Below are positions 14,989 to 23,961 of a DNA stretch of 43,807 bases, piece by piece (within the stretch, counting starts at the first letter, position 1; every line of letters begins with the position of its first letter). The position numbers and the translations under genes are program-made. Where the stretch lies: NCBI GenBank assembly GCA_900319525.1, contig ONOU01000018.1, positions 1 to 43,807 of the forward strand, read 5' to 3'. The notes under the pieces were generated by a model. It made no database searches. It saw nothing but the letters and a program-made list of their open reading frames with translations, and was not told the origin of the DNA. This DNA is from an uncultured Prevotellaceae bacterium. Its GTDB lineage: Bacteria > Bacteroidota > Bacteroidia > Bacteroidales > Muribaculaceae.

Positions 14989-16122
14989 ATGGCAGTAGAA
15001 ATCAGAGAAATCCAACCCACTAAGCGCAATCTGCTTAAGTTTGTACACTTCCCCATCGACACGCTATACCGCGACAGTGAGTACTTCGTGCCGCCACTGG
15101 TGACCGATGAGGTCAACACCTTGAGGCCCGACAAGAACCCCGCATTTGACTTCTGTGAGGCGGTGTACTATCTGGCCTACCGCGACGGCAAGATCGTGGG
15201 CCGCGTTGCCGGCATCATCAACCATGTGGTGAACGAGCGCAGCAATAAGAAAGAGGCTCGTTTCAGCTACATCGACTTCATCGACGATGCCGAGGTGGTT
15301 GATGCCCTGATCGATGCCGTTACCCGTTGGGGCAAGAGCAAGGGAATGGAACACCTCACCGGCCCGCTCAGCTTTACCGACATGGATCCCGAGGGCATGC
15401 TCATCGAGGGATTTGACCGTGTGGGCACCAGCGGTGGCATCTACAACTATCCCTATTATCCCAAGCACATGGAGCGACTGGGATTTGTCAAGGATGCCGA
15501 CTGGATCGAGATGCTGATCACCATCCCCAAGGAGATTCCCGAGAAGATGGTCCGCATCTCTAACCTTGTGGCCCAGCGCTACAACCTCACGACCATCAAA
15601 TATACCAGTCGCAAGCAACTCGTGGCCGACTATGGTGACGCCATTTTCAAGCTGATCAATGTGGCCTATGACGAGATATTCGGCTACTCGCCGCTGTCTG
15701 ACAAGCAGATCAACCACTACATCAAGATGTACCTGCCATTCCTGCCGCTGAACGACCTGGCCATGGCAATCGAGAAGGACACACGCGAACTCATCGCTGT
15801 GGGTATCTCCATCCCCTCGATGGCCAAGGCGCTGATCAAGAACCGTGGCCGTCTGTTCCCCATGGGCTGGAAACCGCTGCTGCATGCCTTCAAGCACAAC
15901 GACGTGGTGGACCTGATGCTCATTGCCGTCAAGCCCGAGTTCCAAAACAAGGGCGTCAATTCCCTGCTGTTCACCGACCTCATCCCCTGCTTCAACGAGT
16001 ATGGCTACAAGTATGCCGAGAGCAACCGCGAGCTTGAACTCAACTCCAAGGTACTCAAGCAGTGGGAATACTTTGAGCGTGACCAGCACAAGCGCCGCAG
16101 GGCCTTTACCAAAGAAATTTGA
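14989..16122 (+). CDS. GNAT-fold N-acetyltransferase-like protein
   Basis: The 377-residue protein resembles a widespread family annotated as GNAT or hypothetical. The N-terminal domain holds AYRDGKIVGRVAGIINH, a typical GNAT beta-strand and acetyl-CoA-facing segment. The C-terminal half holds LMLIAVKPEFQNKGVNSLLF, another GNAT-like core with the Q/K-x-G acetyl-CoA loop. The end is basic (RDQHKRRRAFTKEI). Two related domains are therefore likely. The substrate is unknown. The downstream gene is pgi, 76 bases away, but I see no functional tie. Confidence 0.8.
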   Translation: MAVEIREIQPTKRNLLKFVHFPIDTLYRDSEYFVPPLVTDEVNTLRPDKNPAFDFCEAVYYLAYRDGKIVGRVAGIINHVVNERSNKKEARFSYIDFIDDAEVVDALIDAVTRWGKSKGMEHLTGPLSFTDMDPEGMLIEGFDRVGTSGGIYNYPYYPKHMERLGFVKDADWIEMLITIPKEIPEKMVRISNLVAQRYNLTTIKYTSRKQLVADYGDAIFKLINVAYDEIFGYSPLSDKQINHYIKMYLPFLPLNDLAMAIEKDTRELIAVGISIPSMAKALIKNRGRLFPMGWKPLLHAFKHNDVVDLMLIAVKPEFQNKGVNSLLFTDLIPCFNEYGYKYAESNRELELNSKVLKQWEYFERDQHKRRRAFTKEI

Positions 16123-16136
16123 GTTGCGGGCAACTC
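16121..16136 (+). terminator. Possible weak terminator hairpin after GNAT gene
   Basis: GAGTTG-CGGG-CAACTC forms a 6-bp stem overlapping the stop codon of the GNAT-like gene, followed by the AT-rich ATAATTAGTTTAGG. There is no proper T-run. It could be an attenuating structure or chance. Confidence 0.3.
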
Positions 16137-16198
16137 ATAATTAGTTTAGGGTCTAGAGAAAAACAAAAACAAAACAACATAACAGATAACCAAACATT

Positions 16199-17512
16199 AT
16201 GGACAATTCGATTCAAGTTATCAGCAAATATGCCCTTGAGGGGTTGGACGTGCAGGCGTTGCACAACGAGGCTCTTGCCGCCAAGCAGACGCTGGAGAGC
16301 GGTACGGGACTGGGCAACGACTTCCTGGGCTGGCTGCACCTGCCCAGCAGCATCGACGAGCAGCAGTTGCAGGCTCTGGAACAGACTGCAGGCATCCTGC
16401 GCCAGGAGTGCGAGTATGTCATCACCATCGGCATCGGCGGCAGCTATCTGGGTGCGAAGGCCATTATCGAGGCCCTGAGCGACCACTTCGCCGCCTACAA
16501 GAGCGGCAACGGCCCCAAGGTGCTGTTTGCCGGCAGCAACATCGGTGAGGATTACCTCTATGACCTGATGGATCTGGTGCGCGGACACAAGTTTGGCATC
16601 ATCGTGATTTCCAAGTCGGGCACCACGACCGAGCCGGGCATCGCCTTCCGCATCTTCAAGGACATGCTTGAGAAACAGGAGGGCAAGCAGTTTGCCCAGC
16701 GCAACATCGTTGCCGTGACCGACGCACGCCGCGGCGCCCTGCGCAACCTGGCCACCCAAGAGGGCTATGCCACCTATGTCATCCCCGATGACGTGGGCGG
16801 CCGTTTCTCGGTGCTCACCCCGGTGGGCCTGCTGCCCATTGCCGTGGCAGGGTTTGACATCCGCGCCCTCGTGGCTGGTGCTGTGGAGATGGAGAAAGAT
16901 GGCGACGAGCAGGTACTCAACTATGCCATCGCCCGCAACGCCCTCTATCAGAACGGCAAAAAGATTGAGATTCTGGCCAACTTCACCCCACGCCTGCACT
17001 TCCTGGCCGAGTGGTGGAAACAGCTCTACGGCGAGAGTGAGGGCAAGGGCCACAAGGGCATCTTCCCCGCCAGCGTCGATTTCACAACCGACCTGCACAG
17101 CATGGGCCAGATGATACAGGACGGCGAGCGCACCCTCTTTGAGACGGTGCTCAGCGTGGGCGACCAGCAGCATGAGGTGCTCATTCCCAGTGACGAAGCA
17201 GACCTGGACGGACTCAACTACCTGGCCGGCAAGAACGTGGACTACGTTAACAAGATGGCTGAGCTGGGAACGCGCCTAGCACATGTTGACGGCGGCGTGC
17301 CCAACCTGCTCATCACCATTCCCACAGTGAACGAGCGCTACCTGGGGCAGCTGATCTACTTCTTTGAGAAGGCCTGTGGCGTGAGCGGCTACATGCTGGG
17401 CGTGAACCCGTTTGACCAACCTGGCGTCGAGGCTTACAAGAAGAACATGTTCGCCCTGCTCGAGAAACCAGGTTATGAAGAGGCCACCGCAGCCATTAAG
17501 GCCAGATTTTAG
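16199..17512 (+). CDS. pgi: Glucose-6-phosphate isomerase
   Basis: This 437-residue enzyme interconverts glucose 6-phosphate and fructose 6-phosphate in glycolysis and gluconeogenesis. It is the short form found in Bacteroidetes and Firmicutes, compared with about 550 residues in E. coli. The SIS-type motifs are [16 protein letters not shown] and [16 protein letters not shown]. The C-terminal signature [18 protein letters not shown], with its catalytic lysine, is intact. An A-rich leader (AACAAAAACAAAACAACAT) precedes the ATG. Confidence 0.97.
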   Translation: MDNSIQVISKYALEGLDVQALHNEALAAKQTLESGTGLGNDFLGWLHLPSSIDEQQLQALEQTAGILRQECEYVITIGIGGSYLGAKAIIEALSDHFAAYKSGNGPKVLFAGSNIGEDYLYDLMDLVRGHKFGIIVISKSGTTTEPGIAFRIFKDMLEKQEGKQFAQRNIVAVTDARRGALRNLATQEGYATYVIPDDVGGRFSVLTPVGLLPIAVAGFDIRALVAGAVEMEKDGDEQVLNYAIARNALYQNGKKIEILANFTPRLHFLAEWWKQLYGESEGKGHKGIFPASVDFTTDLHSMGQMIQDGERTLFETVLSVGDQQHEVLIPSDEADLDGLNYLAGKNVDYVNKMAELGTRLAHVDGGVPNLLITIPTVNERYLGQLIYFFEKACGVSGYMLGVNPFDQPGVEAYKKNMFALLEKPGYEEATAAIKARF

Positions 17513-17588
17513 GTTTTAGGTTTCTCTCTAAAAACTAACAACTAAGAACTAACAACTATACAACTCTTTATATAAGTAACACATAAAC

Positions 17589-19088
17589 ATGATTTATCCG
17601 ATTCTTTCGGCCGAGGAAGCCGCCGAATTTGTACAAAATGGCTTCACAGTGGGTGTTTCGGGCTTCACTTCGCCCGGTTGTCCTCAAGCAGTGCCCGTCG
17701 CTATTGCCGAGCGCGCCAAGCGTGAGCACGAAGCAGGACGCGAGTTCAAGATCAACCTCTTCAGCGGAGCATCGACCAGCGACCACATCGATGGTGAACT
17801 GACCCGTGCCGATGCGCTGAACTTCCGCACCCCTTATCAGTCGCATCCCGATATGCGCAAGGCAATCAACGCTAATGCCATCCACTATAACGACCGCCAC
17901 TTGAGCGAGTTGGCTCAGGAGTTCCGCTATGGCTTCTATGGCAAGATGGACGTTGCCATTATCGAGGCTCAGAGCATCACCGATGAGGGTGATATCGTGC
18001 TGGGCACCTCGATGGGCAACACCGCCACTTGGCTCCAGATGGCCGACAAGGTGATTGTCGAGGTCAACGATCAGATTCCCGAGACCATCCGCGGCATGCA
18101 TGACGTTTACATGCCTCTCGACCCGCCTTACCGCCGCGAGATTCCCATCTACACGCCTCACGACCGCGTGGGTACTCCCACCGCCCATGTTGACCCCAAG
18201 AAGGTGCTGGGCGTTGTCAAGACCTCACTGCCCATCAGCAAGGAGGGATCCTTCACCCCTGTTGATGAGGTGACCGCCGCCATCGGCCACAACGTGTGCG
18301 CCTTCCTGGTGGCAGAGCTCAAGGCCGGCCGCATCCCCAAGGAATTCCTGCCCCTGCAGAGTGGTGTGGGCAACATCGCCAACGCCGTGCTCGACGCCCT
18401 GGACAAGAGCGCCGACATTCCTCCCTTTGAGATGTACACCGAGGTGATTCAAGACAGCGTGCTCGAGTTGCTCGAGAGCGGCAAGTGCAAGTTTGCCAGC
18501 ACCTGCTCGATGACCTTCTCCAGCGGTGCCATGACCGAGTTCTTTGAGAAGGGCGAGGCCCTGCACGGCAAGGTGCTCATGCGTCCCAGCGAGATCAGTA
18601 ACAACCCCGAGGTTGTTCGCCGTCTGGGCGTCATCACGATGAACACCGCCATCGAGGCCGACATCTATGGCCACATCAACTCGACCCACGTGAGCGGCAC
18701 GCGCCTGATGAACGGCGTTGGCGGCTCGGGCGACTTCACCCGCAATGCCTACACCAGCATCTTCCTGTGCCCGTCGATCAAGAAGGACGACTGCATCAGC
18801 ACCATCGTGCCCATGGTTTCCTATCCCGACCACAACCCGCACTCGGTAGATATCATCATCACCGACCAGGGTATCGCCGACCTGCGCGGCAAGGATCCCG
18901 TACAGAGCGCTCACGAAATCATCGAGCACGCCGCTCATCCCGTTTACCGCCCCTTGCTGCGTGAGTACCTCAACCTCGCCAAGAAGGGCCACGTGATGAT
19001 GCACCCCGACATCGCCCTGTCGTTCCACAGCACCCTGCTGCACGAGGGCGACATGCGCAAGACCGATTACTCCAAGTTCATGAAGTAA
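17589..19088 (+). CDS. Acetyl-CoA hydrolase/succinate CoA-transferase family protein
   Basis: This 499-residue protein belongs to the Ach1/AarC (class I CoA-transferase) family, which moves CoA between acetate, succinate or propionate or hydrolyses acetyl-CoA. The glycine-rich SGFTSPG near the start, GVGNIANAVL in the middle and YTEVIQD with the likely catalytic glutamate (about residue 285) are visible, as is GGSGDFTRNAY. In a fermenter with fumarate reductase downstream, a propionyl-CoA:succinate or acetyl-CoA:succinate CoA-transferase role is most likely. The exact acyl specificity cannot be read from the sequence. Its leader contains the repeated motif ACTAACAACTAAGAACTAAC. Confidence 0.88.
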   Translation: MIYPILSAEEAAEFVQNGFTVGVSGFTSPGCPQAVPVAIAERAKREHEAGREFKINLFSGASTSDHIDGELTRADALNFRTPYQSHPDMRKAINANAIHYNDRHLSELAQEFRYGFYGKMDVAIIEAQSITDEGDIVLGTSMGNTATWLQMADKVIVEVNDQIPETIRGMHDVYMPLDPPYRREIPIYTPHDRVGTPTAHVDPKKVLGVVKTSLPISKEGSFTPVDEVTAAIGHNVCAFLVAELKAGRIPKEFLPLQSGVGNIANAVLDALDKSADIPPFEMYTEVIQDSVLELLESGKCKFASTCSMTFSSGAMTEFFEKGEALHGKVLMRPSEISNNPEVVRRLGVITMNTAIEADIYGHINSTHVSGTRLMNGVGGSGDFTRNAYTSIFLCPSIKKDDCISTIVPMVSYPDHNPHSVDIIITDQGIADLRGKDPVQSAHEIIEHAAHPVYRPLLREYLNLAKKGHVMMHPDIALSFHSTLLHEGDMRKTDYSKFMK

Positions 19089-19110
19089 TCCTGTCGATGC
19101 CTCAACTATA

Positions 19111-19147
19111 ATGACTGCTGGCAGGCATCCCGCTTGCCGGCAGTCAT
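19111..19147 (+). terminator. Terminator hairpin after CoA-transferase
   Basis: ATGACTGCTGGCAGGC (19111-19126) and GCTTGCCGGCAGTCAT (19132-19147) form a 16-bp stem with two G-U pairs and a 5-base loop. It lies 22 bases after the stop codon. The T-rich stretch after it is weak (CATTTCACACTTT). The first ATG of the EamA reading frame lies inside this hairpin, which argues for the later start at 19180. Confidence 0.7.
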
Positions 19148-19179
19148 CATTTCACACTTTACAGTCAACTCACACGACA

Positions 19180-20100
19180 ATGAAGCAGAACGAGAATCTC
19201 AGGGCTCATGCTGCCATGCTGCTGGCGATGGTGCTGTTTGGGCTGATGGCCACTTTTTCTAAAGATGTGCTCACCAATGGCGGCATCACCGGGCCCCAGC
19301 TGGTTGCCTTCAGGATATGCGGTGCGGCCCTCCTCTTCTGGATCGGGTCCATCTTTATCCCGCAACAGCGCGTCGAGCGGCGCGACCTGTTGAAGATTGT
19401 GGGGGCCAGCTTCTTTGGCTTTGTCATGGCCCAGGGCGGGTATATCGTGGGGCTGAGCCTCACCTCGCCCATCAACGCGACTATCGAGTTGACCACGATG
19501 CCCATTTTCACGCTCATCCTCTCGGCCATCATCCTGCACGAGCGCATTACCCCGCGCCGCGCCCTGGGCATCATCATGGGCTTCACGGGCGCCATTCTGC
19601 TCATCACCCGCACCACACAGGGAGCCAGTGGCCATCCCACCGACTTTCGCGGTGACCTGCTCATTCTCGTCTCCCAGGTGGGCTATGCCTTTTACCTGAC
19701 CTATTTCTCGGGAGTCATCCGCAAGTATGACGCTTTCACCTTCAACAAGTGGACATTTACCTTCGCCAGCTTGATCATCATGCCCTGGGTGGCACCCCAC
19801 ATTGCCCAGATCGACTGGCCCGCCATGGGCGCACGCACAGCCAGCGAGATCGTCTATATCGTTGCTGCAGCCACCTTCTTCACCTTCCTGCTCGTCGTGT
19901 GGGCGCAGCGGCGGCTCATGCCCACCACCGTCAGCGTCTATAACTATGTCCAGCCCTTTGTAACCGTGGTGGCCAGCATGATCATGGGCATTGCTGCCCC
20001 GCAGTGGATGCACCTTGTAGCAGGCGCCCTCATCTTTACCGGCGTGTGGCTGGTCACCCGCAGCAGGCATGCGTTCACCCCTCAACAATCCGAAAAATGA
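19180..20100 (+). CDS. EamA/DMT-family transporter
   Basis: The 306-residue protein has about ten membrane helices arranged as two EamA repeats of the drug/metabolite transporter superfamily. MLLAMVLFGLMATFSKDV opens the first repeat, and LLILVSQVGYAFYLTYFSG opens the second. Such carriers export amino acids or other small metabolites; the substrate here is unknown. The start at MKQNENLRAH was chosen because the longer frame begins inside the preceding terminator. It sits between the CoA-transferase and fumarate reductase genes, each apparently with its own transcription signals. Confidence 0.88.
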   Translation: MKQNENLRAHAAMLLAMVLFGLMATFSKDVLTNGGITGPQLVAFRICGAALLFWIGSIFIPQQRVERRDLLKIVGASFFGFVMAQGGYIVGLSLTSPINATIELTTMPIFTLILSAIILHERITPRRALGIIMGFTGAILLITRTTQGASGHPTDFRGDLLILVSQVGYAFYLTYFSGVIRKYDAFTFNKWTFTFASLIIMPWVAPHIAQIDWPAMGARTASEIVYIVAAATFFTFLLVVWAQRRLMPTTVSVYNYVQPFVTVVASMIMGIAAPQWMHLVAGALIFTGVWLVTRSRHAFTPQQSEK

Positions 20101-20151
20101 GATGCTTGCATTTTTAGCTGACCCAAGGCCGTGAAAATGATTTTTTTTTCC

Positions 20152-20160
20152 TATCTTTGC
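20152..20160 (+). promoter_or_regulatory. -7 element for frdCAB
   Basis: TATCTTTGC, preceded by a run of nine T, lies 61 bases before the frdC ATG at 20222. It fits the Bacteroidetes -7 consensus. No strong TTG is seen at -33. Confidence 0.6.
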
Positions 20161-20221
20161 GGGATGTTTGAGCAAGTCAATAATTATCAACTCAATTAAT
20201 AACTAAAAAATCAACAATTTT

Positions 20222-20878
20222 ATGTGGTTAACTAATTCATCTGTAGGACGAAAGGTGGTGATGTCGGTAACCGGCCTCTTCCTTGTCCTATTTGTCACAT
20301 TCCACGCGCTGATGAATGCCGTAGCCCTCATCTCGTTTGAGGCCTATGACAAGATTTGTGAGTTCCTCGGCGCCAACTGGTATGCCGTTCTGGGCACGCT
20401 TATCCTAGCAGGCGGTTTCGCCATTCACATCATCTTTGCCTTCATCCTCACGTTGCAGAACCGCAAGGCTCGCGGTAACAACCGCTATGCTGTGACTACC
20501 AAGCCCAAGGACGTCGAGTGGGCATCACAAAACATGCTCGTCCTCGGCCTCATCGTGTGCTGCTTCCTGATTCTGCACCTCGTGCAGTTCTGGGCCAAGA
20601 TGCAGCTGCCCGAACTCATGGGTGAGCATGTGATGAACGGCAAGTTCTACCTGCAGGCTACCTTCAGCCATCTGTGGGTGCTCCCCGTTTACCTCATCGG
20701 CTTTGCCGCCCTGTGGTTCCACATCAGCCACGGTTTCTGGAGCGCTTTCCAGACCCTGGGTACTGCCAATGACAAGTGGATTCCCCGCTGGCAGTGCATC
20801 TCCAAGTGGTGGGCAAGCATCGTGTTTATCCTGTTTGCTGTAGAGGCTTGCTACTTTACTTGGTTCTTTGCCCTCTAA
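20222..20878 (+). CDS. frdC: Fumarate reductase/succinate dehydrogenase cytochrome b subunit
   Basis: This 218-residue integral membrane subunit has five predicted helices and several histidines inside or near them (TFHALMN, AIHIIFAF, LHLVQFW, HLWVLPVYL, HISHGFW). This fits the di-haem cytochrome b type found in Bacteroides and epsilonproteobacteria. It anchors the FrdAB subunits and passes electrons from menaquinol. It is the first gene of the frdCAB operon, with frdA beginning 36 bases after its stop codon. Confidence 0.93.
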   Translation: MWLTNSSVGRKVVMSVTGLFLVLFVTFHALMNAVALISFEAYDKICEFLGANWYAVLGTLILAGGFAIHIIFAFILTLQNRKARGNNRYAVTTKPKDVEWASQNMLVLGLIVCCFLILHLVQFWAKMQLPELMGEHVMNGKFYLQATFSHLWVLPVYLIGFAALWFHISHGFWSAFQTLGTANDKWIPRWQCISKWWASIVFILFAVEACYFTWFFAL

Positions 20879-20914
20879 TCGCTGAGTATTAACCCTTTAA
20901 AATTTGTAACACAA

Positions 20915-22915
20915 ATGGAAGAAACTAAGATCAACGCTCAGCCCATCGATTCCAAGATTCCCGAGGGACCCATCGCTGAGAAGTGGACTAACTATAAGGC
21001 TCATCAGAAACTCGTCAATCCCGCCAACAAGCGTCGCCTCGACATCATCGTCGTGGGTACCGGTCTGGCAGGTGCGTCGGCAGCAGCCACGCTGGGCGAG
21101 ATGGGATTCAACGTATTGAACTTCTGCATCCAGGATTCACCCCGCCGCGCTCACTCGATCGCCGCACAGGGTGGTATCAACGCAGCCAAGAACTACCAGA
21201 ACGACGGTGACTCGGTTTACCGCCTGTTCTATGACACCGTCAAGGGTGGTGACTACCGTGCCCGCGAGGCCAACGTTTACCGCCTGGCCGAGGTGTCGAA
21301 CAATATCATCGACCAGTGCGTGGCACAGGGTGTTCCCTTCGCCCGCGAGTATGGCGGCCTGCTGGCCAACCGCTCGTTTGGTGGCGCTCAGGTGAGCCGC
21401 ACGTTCTACGCCAAGGGTCAGACCGGCCAGCAGCTGCTGCTCGGTGCCTACTCGAGCCTCAACCGCATGATCCATGCCGGCAAAGTAAAGAGCTACAACC
21501 GCTATGAAATGCACGACGTGGTCATCATCGACGGCCGTGCCCGCGGCATCATCGCCAAGAACCTGGTTACCGGCAAACTCGAGCGCTTTGCCGCTCACGC
21601 TGTGGTTATCGCCACCGGTGGTTATGGCAACACCTACTTCCTGAGCACCAACGCCATGGGCTGCAACTGCTCGGCTGCTATGGCTTGCTACCGCCACGGT
21701 GCTTACTTCGCTAACCCCGCCTACGTTCAGATTCACCCCACCTGCATCCCCGTGCACGGTGACAAGCAGTCCAAGCTGACGCTGATGAGTGAGTCGCTGC
21801 GTAACGATGGCCGCATCTGGGTGCCCAAGAACATTGAGGACGCCAAGAAGCTGCAAGCCGGCCAGATCAAGGGTAGCGACATCGCCGAGGAAGACCGTGA
21901 CTACTACCTGGAGCGCCGCTATCCGGCCTTCGGTAACCTCGTTCCCCGCGACGTTGCCAGCCGCGCTGCCAAGGAGCGCTGCGACAAGGGCTACGGCGTG
22001 AACAACACCGGCAAGGCCGTGTTCCTCGACTTCAGCGAGGCCATCAACCGCCTGGGCATCGACGTGATCCGTCAGCGCTACGGCAACCTGTTCGACATGT
22101 ATGAGGAGATCACCGACGTTAATCCTGGCGAGCTCGCCAACGAGATCAACGGTGTGAAATACTACAATCCCATGATGATTTATCCCGCCATCCACTACAC
22201 CATGGGCGGCATCTGGGTTGACTATGAGTTGCAGACCAGCATCAAGGGTCTGTTCGCCATCGGCGAGTGCAACTTCAGTGACCACGGCGCTAACCGCCTC
22301 GGTGCTTCGGCGCTGATGCAGGGTCTGGCCGACGGTTACTTCGTGTTGCCCTACACCATCCAAAACTACCTGAGCGACCAGATCACCGTGCCCCACTTCT
22401 CGACCGACAGCAAGGAGTTTGACGAGGCCGAGAAGCGCGTGCAGGCCGACCTTGACCATCTGATGAGCATCCACGGCAAGCGCTCGGTGGACAGCATCCA
22501 CAAGGAGCTGGGCAACGTGATGTGGGACTATGTGGGCATGGCCCGTACCAAGGAGAGCCTTGAGACCGCTCTCAAGAAGCTCAAAGAGCTGCGCAAGGAG
22601 TTTGAGACCAACCTGTTCATCCCCGGCACCCAAGAGGGCATGAACATCGAGTTGGACAAGGCATTCCGCCTGCGTGACTTCATCACCATGGGTGAGTTGA
22701 TCGCCTATGATGCACTGAACCGCCACGAGAGCTGCGGTGGCCACTTCCGCGAGGAGCATCAGACCGAGGAAGGCGAGGCCAAGCGCGACGACGAGAACTT
22801 CTTCTATGTCGCTTGCTGGAAGTACAACGGCAACGATGAGACCGCTCCCACGCTCATCAAGGAGCCGCTCCACTACGAGGCCATCAAGGTCCAGACGCGT
22901 AACTACAAGTCATAA
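20915..22915 (+). CDS. frdA: Fumarate reductase/succinate dehydrogenase flavoprotein subunit
   Basis: This 666-residue catalytic subunit reduces fumarate to succinate. The FAD-binding [18 protein letters not shown] lies near residue 45. The histidine for covalent FAD attachment is in [14 protein letters not shown], about residue 79. HPTC and the C-terminal [15 protein letters not shown] region are present, as is [19 protein letters not shown], the conserved capping segment. Length and order (C, A, B) match the Bacteroides fumarate reductase. In anaerobic Bacteroidales this complex is the terminal step to succinate and supports electron-transport energy conservation. Confidence 0.96.
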   Translation: MEETKINAQPIDSKIPEGPIAEKWTNYKAHQKLVNPANKRRLDIIVVGTGLAGASAAATLGEMGFNVLNFCIQDSPRRAHSIAAQGGINAAKNYQNDGDSVYRLFYDTVKGGDYRAREANVYRLAEVSNNIIDQCVAQGVPFAREYGGLLANRSFGGAQVSRTFYAKGQTGQQLLLGAYSSLNRMIHAGKVKSYNRYEMHDVVIIDGRARGIIAKNLVTGKLERFAAHAVVIATGGYGNTYFLSTNAMGCNCSAAMACYRHGAYFANPAYVQIHPTCIPVHGDKQSKLTLMSESLRNDGRIWVPKNIEDAKKLQAGQIKGSDIAEEDRDYYLERRYPAFGNLVPRDVASRAAKERCDKGYGVNNTGKAVFLDFSEAINRLGIDVIRQRYGNLFDMYEEITDVNPGELANEINGVKYYNPMMIYPAIHYTMGGIWVDYELQTSIKGLFAIGECNFSDHGANRLGASALMQGLADGYFVLPYTIQNYLSDQITVPHFSTDSKEFDEAEKRVQADLDHLMSIHGKRSVDSIHKELGNVMWDYVGMARTKESLETALKKLKELRKEFETNLFIPGTQEGMNIELDKAFRLRDFITMGELIAYDALNRHESCGGHFREEHQTEEGEAKRDDENFFYVACWKYNGNDETAPTLIKEPLHYEAIKVQTRNYKS

Positions 22916-22943
22916 TCAACCACATTAAAATTCATCGAATACA

Positions 22944-23699
22944 ATGGATACAAGTATAAGCTTCAAACTTAAGGTTTGGCGTCAGGCCAACGCTCATGCC
23001 GAAGGCCATTTTGAGACCTACGAGATGCGCGACATTCCCACCGACACCTCGTTCCTCGAGATGATGGATATCCTCAACGAGCAACTCATCGAGAAGGGTG
23101 AGGAGCCCGTAACCTTTGACCACGACTGCCGCGAGGGCATCTGCGGCATGTGCTCGCTCTATGTGAACGGTCACCCCCACGGCCCCGCCACGGGTGCTAC
23201 CACCTGCCAGCTGTACATGCGCCGCTTCCACGACGGTGACACCATCACCGTGGAGCCCTGGCGCAGTGCCGCTTTCCCTGTAATCAAGGACTTGATGGTG
23301 AACCGCAACGCCTTTGACCAGATCCAGCAGGCTGGCGGCTACGTGAGCTTCCAGACGGGCGGTGCCCAGGATGCTAACGCTATCCCCATCAGCAAGGATG
23401 CTGCCGACGAGGCCATGGACAGCGCTACCTGCATCGGTTGCGGTGCCTGTGTAGCTGCCTGCAAGAACGGTTCGGCCATGCTGTTCCTCAGCGCCAAGGT
23501 GAGCCAGTTCGCACTGCTGCCCCAGGGTCGCGCCGAGGCCAAGCGCCGCGTAAAAGCCATGCTGGCCAAGATGGACGAGCTGGGCTTCGGTAACTGCACC
23601 AACACCGGTGCCTGTGCCGCCGAGTGCCCCAAGAACATCAAGCTTAGCAACATCGCCCGCTTGAACCGCGAGTTCCTGTGCGCCAAGTGCAGCGACTAA
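22944..23699 (+). CDS. frdB: Fumarate reductase/succinate dehydrogenase iron-sulfur subunit
   Basis: This 251-residue subunit passes electrons from the cytochrome b to the flavin through three clusters. The [2Fe-2S] ligands begin in CREGICGMC, about residues 62-70. The [4Fe-4S] motif [11 protein letters not shown] begins at about residue 163. The [3Fe-4S] motif [12 protein letters not shown] begins at about residue 218. All cysteines expected for the family are present. It starts 28 bases after frdA, and the terminator at 23731-23761 follows. Confidence 0.96.
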   Translation: MDTSISFKLKVWRQANAHAEGHFETYEMRDIPTDTSFLEMMDILNEQLIEKGEEPVTFDHDCREGICGMCSLYVNGHPHGPATGATTCQLYMRRFHDGDTITVEPWRSAAFPVIKDLMVNRNAFDQIQQAGGYVSFQTGGAQDANAIPISKDAADEAMDSATCIGCGACVAACKNGSAMLFLSAKVSQFALLPQGRAEAKRRVKAMLAKMDELGFGNCTNTGACAAECPKNIKLSNIARLNREFLCAKCSD

Positions 23700-23730
23700 G
23701 CCGACAGACAAAACACATTCCCTTAATACG

Positions 23731-23764
23731 ACAAGCCGCAGGCAATCACCCTGCGGCTTGTTTC
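23731..23764 (+). terminator. Terminator of frdCAB
   Basis: ACAAGCCGCAGG (23731-23742) and CCTGCGGCTTGT (23750-23761) form a perfect 12-bp stem with a 7-base loop, followed by TTTCTATG. It lies 31 bases after the frdB stop codon. Confidence 0.85.
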
Positions 23765-23783
23765 TATGTGACTCTCTATCATA

Positions 23784-23889
23784 ACCGTGCTAACGGGCAG
23801 GAGATTGAGCAAACTATATTTTAAAATATTATTTGCCGGGCGAAAGGGCGATTGAGTTACAGAGTGAGAAGAACCCGTTCTATGGGGTT
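23784..23889. repeat. Second copy of an intergenic element core
   Basis: The 30 bases at 23784-23813 (core TGCTAACG, then GGA-ATT and CAAA) match 23 of 30 positions of 13104-13133, and both are followed by an AT-rich TTTTAAAAT stretch and a GGGCG segment. A small AACCC-GGGTT hairpin (23874-23889) leads into a T-rich run. The element sits between the frd terminator and the 3' end of mfd. Confidence 0.4.
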
Positions 23890-23894
23890 TTCTG

Positions 23895-23929
23895 TTTTTT
23901 TCTCTTATATATATATAAAGAGGAAAAAA
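23895..23929. terminator. AT-rich hairpin at 3' end of mfd
   Basis: TTTTTTCTCTT (23895-23905) and AAAGAGGAAAAAA (23917-23929) form an imperfect stem (one bulge) around a TATATATATA loop, about 33 bases beyond the mfd stop codon. T-rich or A-rich flanks on both sides allow it to work as a terminator in either direction. Confidence 0.5.
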
Positions 23930-23961
23930 GGATAAAATTGATAAGGGTGAAAAAAGCAGGG

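Noticed and set aside
21137-22873. 578-codon open frame on the minus strand, antisense to frdA
   Set aside because: The frame has the same kind of biased composition (Val, Gly, His, Ala, Leu) and no motif. frdA is certain.
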